Assembly: GCA_003024785.1 (NCBI GenBank)
Contig: PUQB01000656.1
Span: 1-64,000, forward strand
DNA: 64,000 nt
DNA from: Selaginella tamariscina
Lineage: Eukaryota > Streptophyta > Lycopodiopsida > Selaginellales > Selaginellaceae
Direction: 5' to 3'
Positions 55,034-64,000 of this stretch are shown piece by piece. Numbering within the stretch: the first letter of the stretch is position 1; every line of letters begins with the position of its first letter. Under the pieces are notes generated by a model, which was given only the letters and a program-made list of their open reading frames with translations, had not been told where the DNA came from and did no database searches. A program made the translations under genes and the position numbers.

Positions 55034-56170
55034 TGAGCTAAAAATTTCACAAAAAACATCAGCAGTAGTTGTGTATGCGTAAATGTATGTATATACAAAT
55101 GCATATTCTGTAAGTTGTCAGTACCATATAAATGTAATACATATAAGGCTTCATCTATATATAACCAACAATGTTTCCTAATGTGAATATGTAGACATGT
55201 GCGGTTTGTGTGTATGACATTGATGTTTTAATATGTCCAGGGCGTATCACACATATTTTCTCTGTCCATCTATATAGCTTTAATTAGATTTGTTTTTCTC
55301 TTTATTAGTATCCTGATGTGAATATACATGTATCTGTATACGTGTGTCTGTGCGTATAACAAAACATACATGTATACTAAGTAGACTATCATACATGCAG
55401 TTTGAGAGGCAAAGTGATAATTCATTATTCCAATATACTTGTTGCCTCGAAAAATACGCACACATAGATATACACATAGTATATGCATCCATGTACTGGT
55501 ATTGCGACTAGCTAGTATACATTACCACTTCTTGAGGTAGCACGTAGCCTAAACACTTGTACAATCAAACATACCTTGTTTTGGAAGCCGGCAAATCTTG
55601 TCCTCTTATAGCATCGGAGCTCCAAGCTTTGATGGGTGTTTATGAACCCTAAAACCTTCAATAATCCTAATTTGAGGAAAAAGCACGCAAATAATAGCAA
55701 TTTTTACACTCTAAAAGTCTAAGAAATCAGAAAAAACAGAAAAATCAGAAAAATATGAAATAAAATGGGAATGTTTACACTGTAGAAGACTCAATGGCAA
55801 TTTAGCATGAAAATTCGAATAGAAGACCTGGATTAGGAAAAATAAGTGCGGATTAGCAATGAACTATAGCAGCTGCACCCTATGCTCCTGTCTCGCCCTC
55901 GCACCACAATATCTGCTAAAACCCTAGAATGACGGTAAATGTACCGTCTAACCCCCGGATAAGATTTGGCATCGGAAAAGCATATTCCGTCACCCGGCGG
56001 CACCATCCTACGGTTCACGTAAACCCTATCTTAAACCCTAATGCATGAATTTATATATAAAATATTTATCTCGTTTTAATATTGAAAAAAAAATTTATTA
56101 AATCTGTTGAAATAAAAAAAAAAGAAGCGTTTTTAGTTAAATAATGAATTTTACTCTTTTATTGTAAATG
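55034..56170. promoter_or_regulatory. FRIENDLY leader and promoter region with telo-boxes; 3' spacer of PPR gene
   Basis: Contains probable 5' leader of the minus-strand FRIENDLY gene (55034 to about 55650). AACCCTA-type telo-boxes are found at 55645-55653, 55918-55927, 56021-56029 and 56034-56041. The open frame at 55833-56018 lies among these boxes and has no recognisable homology. The last 120 bases, down to 56171, are AT-rich and follow the stop of the PPR gene. Confidence 0.5.
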
Positions 56171-56455
56171 CTATAAACTATTATTACAAACAATTTCCTG
56201 TTGAGCTTGTATGATTTTGAGTCGTTCTTCAGACATACCCTCATTGCCATATATATTGCCATTAAGTCATACGCTGCTGATTGTTTATCATCTATCTTCA
56301 CAACCTCATCGAATACTATCCTCCCCACGTCCACGTTTCTCCACTTCCAACACGCACCTGAAATACGTGTGCGTGCGTGTGTAAAAATGTAGGATAAACA
56401 AGCATATCTATGAACATATGCGTAAAAGTGTTTGGAGAACGAGGAAACTCCTCTC

Positions 56456-56499
<44 letters not shown>

Positions 56500-56901
56500 G
56501 AGAGAGAGAGAGAGAGAGAGGAGAGAGGAGGAAACTATAAGAAACACACACAAACACACGCACACACATGCGGGCATGTATGTATATATACATATATACG
56601 CACCTAGGATGGACATCCATGCAACAAATATTCCTGCATTTGCTCCGTCGAGTTTGGCCATGTCTTTAGCAAGCTTTACAGCCTCGTCGAGCTTATTTGC
56701 TCTACTCAATATATCCACCATGCACGCGTAGTGTTCTACACGAGGTAACACCCCGTAATCTTCAGTCATCCTTCAAAATACCTCTTCCCTGTTCAAGAGC
56801 GTGTGTAAGTGCGTGCGTGTGTTATATTTGTAGGTACTCTACAATCTAAGTATATACATAGGTACGATAATATATCAGATTATAAGAACTTGTTACATGG
56901 A

Positions 56902-56953
<52 letters not shown>

Positions 56954-59900
56954 GCATATGACGCACGCACACACGCTACCTTTATCAACGAGTCCAGCAC
57001 GGCTACATGCAGTTAAAACACAAACCAAAGTCACAGAGTTCGCTTTAAACCCGTCATCACGCATTTCCTCAAAAAACTCAAATACATTGGGATCTCCTGC
57101 TCTACTATACGAAGCAATCATAGCCGTCCAACTCACAAGGTCCTCGTCCTTGTACATGCAGTAATAATTAATACTGATACAAATAACAAATTATACCTAT
57201 TTGAAATTATTACACTCTCTCTCTCTCTCTCGCTCTCTCTCTCTACATAAAACAAACACACACATACACGCCCATACATATACACACACGCAAACATACT
57301 TTAGAGTGTCAAATATATGTTGAGCATGTGTAAAACTCCCACATCTCCCATATATGTCAACAAGCGTTGTATCTACGACCTCTCACAGTCCTCTGCTCCA
57401 CTCCGGCATATCATAGCTTGTATTTGTGTGTTTTTCTCCAAACTCACTAAACTTCCACATGCCTTTATGCAGTAATATAAGTCCGAGAGTCTGGCTCCAT
57501 ATAATCCTGAAACATATACCGACAATATCTGTTATGTGTCGTGTGTGTGTGTGTGTTTACCTGACTAAAAAGCTCCATAGCCAGTTCTTCTTGCCCATTT
57601 TCCACGTATCCCAGTAATAGTGCATTCCATGAGGCCATTGTCTGGCACTCCATCTTGTCAAAAACCGTTCTAGAGTCCACTGTGCTTCCACACTTTGCAT
57701 ACCTACAATATACATTACATGTATTAGTATGATGTATATATAGTATAATATTAACACACCCACACACACAGCGCATTACTTACATATCTAAAGAGTATTT
57801 GTAATGAATGTATTTGATTCGAAGCCTTTTGCCCTAGTTAAAGAGTGGAACTTCATCCCTTGTTCAAGAGAGGCCAACTTAACAGTACCTGTTTATAAAA
57901 TATGATTAACTACACATACATATATACATAATATGCGCACGCGCGCGTGTGTATGATTGTTCGTAATCAGTAACTTGAATCTTAATATTGAAGGAGACAC
58001 GTTCACGTAACTAAGCATGCACTTGTGTAACGCACGCATCCATACCTTGTTCCTTCGTAGCAAGGCTACAGCATGCTTTTAAGACAGCAAAAAAAGCAGT
58101 AGCATCTAACTCAGACTCAGAAAATGAAAACATTTCCATGGCCATTTGAGCATCCCGTTCTCCGCGTATCCCAGTGCTAGAGCAGTCCACGCTACAATAT
58201 CTTTAGAAGAAACCCTCAAAAACACCTATAAAAAAGGAAATATGAACATGTGGGGTGTATGTGTATATATGATGTACCTCGCGTGTACATTTTCATATAT
58301 ATTGCATATATAAGCATGTGTGTGGGTGTGTGTGTGAGTGTGTATTATATACCTCACGTGCTTCCGATGTACTTCCGCATTTGCATACATATCAACAAGT
58401 GAGACTGTTACTGGTATTTCTTCCTCAAGACCTGCCTTTTTGAGTTGAGAGTGTACTGCTCTACCTGAAATAAACAGAAAGATATACATGTATTTTATAC
58501 TATGTGTACATACACATATACATACCTTTCTCAAGACATGCGAGTTTGAGGGTTTCCCATCCACATTATGTGCTTCTTCTCTCATAGAAAGATTAGTCAC
58601 AGCCTTAAGAGCTGATATATAAGTGGCTGAATCAGGGGAACTCGAACTCAACACCTTCATACGTGAAAATAGCTCAAGAGAATATTCTCCTATTAAACAT
58701 TTATTAGTTAATAAGACATATCAAATCTAATATTGTACAGGCATATACTAAATTAAAAAAACTACATGAGAACAATACTATAATATACAGTATTATAAGA
58801 AATGACTGTACGCACTCACACACTAACAAGCTACGTGTGTTTTTAATATGCAATTTATGACAGTATACCAGTGTCTAATATAAGAGAGCTTTTTATGAAT
58901 ATATATTTATATATTAACATAATTTATATCTATGCACACACCTTCGTCGATTTCGGTATATCCGAGCATGAGTGAGGTCCAAGATACTATGTTATGTACG
59001 GGCATGCGGTCAAAGATCCTTTGAGCATATACCATTGACCGGCACTTTGCGTACATATCTACCAGTGTACTTGAGACAAATAAATCCATCTCATAACCGG
59101 CTTCTGCTGCTTTACCGTGAATATACGTAGCTTTCTCCAAAGCGTCCACCTTTACAAGCTTCCCTTCTAGTTCTCTGCAGGTATATATACACCATATACT
59201 ACATATACTAACATACTTACGGATTTCGGATTTATATAGATAAATTTATAATGATATATATAAACTATCTCACGCTTAATATAATAAGCAATTTAATAAG
59301 CTTTCAATACAACTATATATATAGAGAGAGAGAGAGAGAGAATGTAAAGAACCATACTTATATGTATAAGTTTATGTAATATACGAATAAACTAAATATG
59401 CATATACTAACAGTTAACGGACATATATCTAAATAGAGTACATACATATAATCATAGGCATACGTGGTATATACATAACATATATGGATGTATGGATGTC
59501 TGCATGTCTGCATGTGTATGCACACGCATTCATATACACAGACATATATGTTCTCATGAACCCCTATCTTGATTAAAATGTAAATTAACTAGTTATGGAA
59601 TATATGTTCATATACACGTGTGTATGTATATCCATATGTATGTGTGTTTGTACATATGTATCTTAAACTCGAGGCTTTGCAAATGCGCTACAAACACCCA
59701 TAACAGCATGCATGTCACACACAACACACACACACACACACTCGGATATTCTTTTACTGCAAGGCCAGCACAGGCTTTGAGTGCGGCAACGAAGAGTGTA
59801 GCATCTGGTTTACCGAGCTCCTGTGGTAAATTTAAAAAGAAGTCGAGAGCTAAATATTCTTCATCATTGTCGGCATACCCCAACATCAATGATGTCCATG

Positions 59901-60870
59901 ACACGGTATCGTGAGCCGGCATACGGTCAAATACCTATGCAAAATTCGTCTATACACAAAGCACACGTGTATACACACATATATGATGATCACATATCTA
60001 TATATAACATGATGTACATGCATAACATGTTACACAACGACAGTATATATGGATATAACTTGAGAAATGTAAGACTATGGAAATAACCCAAGGCTACACG
60101 TTTAAGTATATAAAATATACAGTAATGCATTTATTAGTTAGAACGAAGACATACGAATACCTCCTCTTTCATCACATATAAAAGTCAAAAGACGGATACA
60201 ATCCATCATGTATATTAACATCTCTCTCTCTCTCTATGCAAACAACAGTTTTCTTAAAAACAAAGTTTAAATTATTCTTATTAAGACCACTAATATATAT
60301 GTGTGTGTGTACCTACGCATGCATGTGTGCGTACATATGTGTCTGTACCTTCTGAGCATCAAGAAGGCTACCGCATTTGGCATACAAGTTGACAAGTGCG
60401 CTGGCCACGAAGATATCCGACCCGTTCCAGCTTCGAGTGAATATCCATTCCGTACTCGAGAGAGGCCAGCTTCACACGCTTTCCGGCGACCTCCATACTG
60501 GCTTCCTTCTCGGCCATGGCCGTACACGCCTTCAGTGCCGCAACGGACGTCCGTACAGTCGGCTGGCAGTTCTGTGAAAGCATCCGGGAGTATATTTGTA
60601 AGGCCTCTTGTGGTTGTGGTTTTCTACGTATCCCAGAATAAGCGTATTCCATGTCACCACGTCTCTCTGCTCCATATGATCGAATACCTACAGATATATA
60701 AATATACATGTCATATGTCTTAGGGGTGTGTGTGTGTGTGTATCCACCAATGTATGACACATCCTTTACATCAGAACATGTACACATAAGCTATATGTAT
60801 GTGGTGTGTTTCCAACATCAACATGTGAATATAAATATGTCAAGATTTGTACAGTTATATACTTAAATCT

Positions 60871-60901
<31 letters not shown>

Positions 60902-61061
60902 TCACACACCACACACACAACACAACACGCACACGCACACAAGATGCATATCAATATTATCATTTCACATTGACTTTATTTGTTTGTATATACATGTATA
61001 TCGAGCTTTTTAAGTATATAGCGTGTATACTACATGTGCACAACATCGTTGTAATACATAC

Positions 61062-61119
<58 letters not shown>

Positions 61120-61766
61120 GCAGCGTGAACACATACATATACCACACTAGTTCAGATACGCATTTAGCTTTCTGGTATTTATGCATACATTGGCATAAAC
61201 AGACACGCACAGACGGATATACTTAAATGCATACTTAATAAATCATTATGATCTCTATTCATCTACGCATACATACATACGTGATCACACACACACACGC
61301 ATGCACGAAAGCATACCGTTCGAGCATCCAGCAGGCTTCCGCATTTTGCATACATGTTGACAAGTGCACTTGCTAAATGAAGATCTGTGTGCTGACCAAT
61401 GTCTACAGCTTGTGCGTGTATTCTTCTGCCTTTCTCCAGGTCCCGTGTATAACTGCATTCCTTTGCCGCAGCAATAAGATCGAATATCCTTCCTCTTAAT
61501 CTTCTCCGTTCTGACCTGTAAACAGAATATACACTTGTCTCTGATTGAGTGTGTGCGTGCGTGTGTGTGTCAGACAGGATTGTAAATCTGTCCCATGCAA
61601 AGAGATGAGATCACAATAGGATTGTGTGTCTGTGTGTCTACGTGTCTTTCTCTTGTGTGTGTCTGTAGAAAAAAAGATGAATTACTGGCTATCGCTCCAG
61701 CACGACGCTGTGTGACTTGGTGAGTAAATCACTACTGCACGCACACTTATATAGGTGTGTGTGTAA

Positions 61767-61812
<46 letters not shown>

Positions 61813-62238
61813 CACACACCATACCACGCACGCACTATACTTTACACAACATAAACAAACACATACACACACCCACATCTACACATAGAACAAGTATATA
61901 CCGAGGAGCTTTTATGTAAAAGAGCTTAGCCGAGTTTCCATATGTTAACGAATGGCTTCCCTTCTCTGAAAACATACGCACTATAAAATAGACAAAAAAT
62001 ACGAATTCAAAAAAATAAATAAATAAATAAACATTTGTTATCACCTTTACCATTTATGTTGAGTTCTTACTGCCCTCTCTATGTATTGTGTGGATATACG
62101 CACATAAACAATCCTACACAGACAATCATACGGATAGATTCATATACGTATAATACAAAGTATGCATTACATACATTATGTGCGTAGACGAGCATACGTG
62201 TGTCATACCTCTGCCCAGCAATCAAATTTGCTCCACAT
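56171..62238 (-). CDS. PLS-class pentatricopeptide repeat protein, intron-rich
   Basis: PPR proteins of this class bind organelle RNAs; those with E domains usually take part in C-to-U editing. The ATG at 62236-62238 (MWSKFDCWAE) lies next to a telo-box. About 15 exons carry PPR units with (A/V)(S/N)xLVxMYAKC, xxARxVFDxM and VSWxxLxLGY signatures: 61517-61319, 60689-60348, 59935-59752, 59175-58948, about 58690-58528, 58466-58353, 58226-58045, 57708-57561 and others. P, L and S variants alternate. The C-terminal exons (56790-56171) show the E-type region VEHYACMVDILSRANKLDEA, VFDEVVKIDDKQSAAY and GMSEERLKI. The protein ends there, with no DYW domain. Frames break at 60620-60623, 58154-58156, 57467 and 56256-56257, each cured by one more base of the run; another break near 60418 is less clear. 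Introns are 80-900 bases. Probably an active gene with consensus errors; a pseudogene is possible. Target unknown. Confidence 0.8.
56890..56955. repeat. (TG)n(AG)n compound microsatellite in PPR intron
   Basis: TG units (56905-56931) run into AG units (56932-56954). This is the reverse-complement form of (CT)n(CA)n. Confidence 0.95.
61069..61118. repeat. (AT)n microsatellite in PPR intron
   Basis: About 24 uninterrupted AT units inside an intron of the minus-strand PPR gene. Confidence 0.95.
61768..61818. repeat. (CT)n(CA)n compound microsatellite in PPR intron
   Basis: About 17 CT units followed by CA units. It is one of many repeats of this polarity in the window. Confidence 0.9.
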
Positions 62239-62240
62239 TT

Positions 62241-62267
62241 CTAAACCCTAAATCTAACCCTAACCTA
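62241..62267 (-). promoter_or_regulatory. telo-box cluster at start of PPR gene
   Basis: 'ctaaaccctaaatctaaccc' followed by 'taacctaat' lies immediately upstream of the PPR start codon and contains two AACCCTA units. Confidence 0.55.
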
Positions 62268-62587
62268 ATCATATTCTAAGAACACAATAATCACTAGAAC
62301 TGCTAGTTCTGGAGGATAATACTTGTCCAGAATCTGTGCTTGTATCTGAATATATACTCCTGGCCACTGTCATCATAGATCCAGCTGAATTCACCCTGGG
62401 CAACTCTAACACACCTGCACGCCCAAATTTATATGTGTGTGTGTGTTGCTTTCTCTATATAAAGAGTACGTGTATACACACATATCGCTCTGTGGGTAAC
62501 ACACGCGCCCACGTACACCCTCCACACCTGGACTCCGAAAAGTTCTTCGTGAGGTCCATCTCCTGGTAGAACGATGGAGAAGAATCA

Positions 62588-63935
62588 CTACCACTGTGCT
62601 AACATTGACCTTTGTGGACTACCATTGATCTTCCTTGATCGTTGACCAACCAGTACTGGACTTGTTGGATATACCCGTACTGACCGGCTACTGCTGACTG
62701 GACTTGTTAAATACACCCTTGGTGACCGGTTACCATTGACCAGTAACGACGGCTGCTTACCATTACTGACCAGTATTGGACTGACCTCTCGAGACCGCCT
62801 GGTTCTTCGTATGAATACATACAGGAATATACTTTTGTTGGTTATCGACTTGCTTAGCAACAAATCATCCTGGTTTTGCACTGGAGTGCCGTGTGCCTTA
62901 CCTTCTTCTACAGAAGGTGGCCATATAGAGTTCTCCTTCTCGTTATGTTGCTGTTCACAATCTGATATATTTTGATCCATTGAGTAGCGTATTGCAGAAG
63001 ATGCAAAACCACATGAAATCTCATTGGACATCCCTTGGTAATCTTGAACAACGCACAGTGCATCGAACCTTTGTTCGCGTTCTTTTCCCCAGATGAACAT
63101 ATAGAACCCCAGTAAGATTACTGCACCACCTACCACACTGCAAACAAATGTGTGTGTGCGTGTGTGTGTGTTTATATGTAATTTGTATGTGAATATTACA
63201 CACACCTTCCCAGATTGAGATTCTCATGGAGTAAGAAGAATGATAAGACAATCGTTGTAATGGTTTCCAAAGGCTGGTAAATCGCAACTACCATGGGTCC
63301 TCCTTGTTTTACTCCCCAGGATTGAACTCCAAACAATATTGATCCAACTATTCCCTGGTATTATATTAGATTATATATATGCACGTGTGTGTGTGTGTGT
63401 GTGAGAGGGAGAGAGAGCTTACTGCATAAGCTACATTGATTAGCTCCATATAACTAAACTTTGACCAGGTTGATTTGTGGTGAATATGAACGGCTGATGC
63501 TACAGCGACTTGAACCACTGCAAAGAAGCATGCAAATGATGCAAATGAAAGAGGTCCATTATACTTCTCCATGATAAATCCCTGTGAAAAAACAGTACAT
63601 TCTATAATATGTAACTTATGTGATTAATACACACGCAACGCACACACACACATATATACCTGGAGTATAAAGAAGATGGACATTGATAAGGAAGAGATGA
63701 CAAGGAAGACGATTCCGAACTGCTGACTGGTGATATGCAAGTTTACGACCCCAAGCTTGAGAATATGCCTAGAATCCTTTAGTACTGATGCGTAACCATG
63801 TGGAAGAAATGAGAAATGACTTTGCAAGATGCTTGGGCCTTTATAAGCTAATAGTGTCATCCAGCCGCAGATGAGAAGAATCGAACCACGAGCTTTGCAA
63901 TGCCGTGTAGTCTATCTATCTCAACTTTCTCCATC
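62588..63935 (-). CDS. WAT1-related/EamA transporter, 3' half (5' end outside window)
   Basis: Plant WAT1-type proteins are ten-span transporters of the EamA/DMT superfamily; WAT1 itself moves auxin at the vacuole. Four exons are seen. About 63935-63660 reads MEKVEIDRLHG, GWMTLLAYKGPS and GIVFLVISSLSMSIFFILQ. About 63582-63436 reads GFIMEKYNGPLSFASFACFF. About 63357-63206 reads GVKQGGPMVVAIYQPLETIT and HENLNLG. About 63138-62588 reads SVVGGAVILLGFYMFIWGKE plus a tail. These are the second EamA repeat, in order, so about 120 N-terminal residues lie beyond the right edge. The frame breaks at 63886-63887, where one more C restores AKLVGSILL. The C-terminal tail is about 150 aa, long for the family, and low in complexity. 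It ends with TAG at 62588-62590 and is encoded partly by a DNA repeat. Confidence 0.85.
62630..62790 (-). repeat. coding minirepeat in the WAT1-like tail
   Basis: Words such as 'ctggacttgtt', 'taccattgaccag', 'tgaccggtta' and 'accagtattggact' recur about every 45-50 bases. They give related peptides, (V/L)(Y)PTSPV or YLTSPV separated by S/R/G-rich text. Local duplication seems to have built the tail of this transporter. Confidence 0.65.
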
Positions 63936-64000
63936 CTGTATGTATGTATATGTGTGTGTGTGTGTGTGTGTAAGTGCGCAGAAATTTGTATATTATCAAA

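Noticed and set aside
55833..56018. 61-codon minus-strand frame between FRIENDLY and PPR
   Set aside because: It lies among telo-boxes in what looks like promoter DNA and matches nothing I recognise.

Overview
Nuclear DNA of a land plant. The evidence is the gene content: an ankyrin-PGG membrane protein, a PLS-class pentatricopeptide repeat (PPR) protein, a WAT1/EamA transporter, a plant FRIENDLY/CLU protein, a Bet1-like SNARE and two macro-domain proteins. It also carries a degenerate Mutator-like element and AAACCCTAA-type telo-boxes near start codons. Introns are short and numerous (mostly about 55-400 bases), AT-rich and full of AT, CA and CT microsatellites. The PPR gene alone has about 14 introns, which points to a seed-free lineage (bryophyte or lycophyte) rather than a flowering plant; I cannot name the species.

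Layout. 0.3-5.0 kb: an array of broken copies of the first exons of the coiled-coil gene found at 11-16 kb, with a much younger copy of two other exons of that gene inserted in it. 5.7-10.0 kb (+): ankyrin-PGG gene. 10.1-10.7 kb (+): orphan 3' exons. 10.9-17.2 kb (-): long coiled-coil protein. 17.5-19.95 kb (-): acidic membrane protein of a plant-type family. 20.96-24.55 kb (+): protein with a SHI/LRP1-like CCxxCC finger. 25.2-27.2 kb (-) and 27.3-28.2 kb (+): macro-domain gene A and a Bet1-like SNARE, divergent from a 104-base shared promoter. 28.2-40.1 kb: AT-rich and gene-poor, with a 5.3-kb Mutator-like element containing a very long inverted repeat, a plastid 5S rRNA-like fragment and an armadillo-repeat fragment. 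40.1-41.4 kb (+): macro-domain gene B, an intact paralogue of A. 41.4-45.6 kb: extremely AT-rich, no gene seen. 45.6-55.0 kb (-): FRIENDLY/CLU. 56.2-62.2 kb (-): PPR gene. 62.6-64.0 kb (-): 3' half of a WAT1-type transporter, running off the window.

Functionally these are unrelated housekeeping or accessory genes; I see no operon-like system and no convincing novel pathway. The most striking points are these. (1) Nearly every gene has single-base frameshifts that sit in homopolymer runs and are mostly cured by lengthening the run by one, so apparent pseudogenes are more likely long-read consensus errors. (2) The exon-copy array shares one nonsense codon, so an already dead copy was amplified. 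(3) Compound microsatellites almost always run (CT)n then (CA)n. (4) A macro-domain paralogue pair lies in inverted orientation around the transposon-rich block. (5) The Mutator-like element contains a 3.5-kb foldback.
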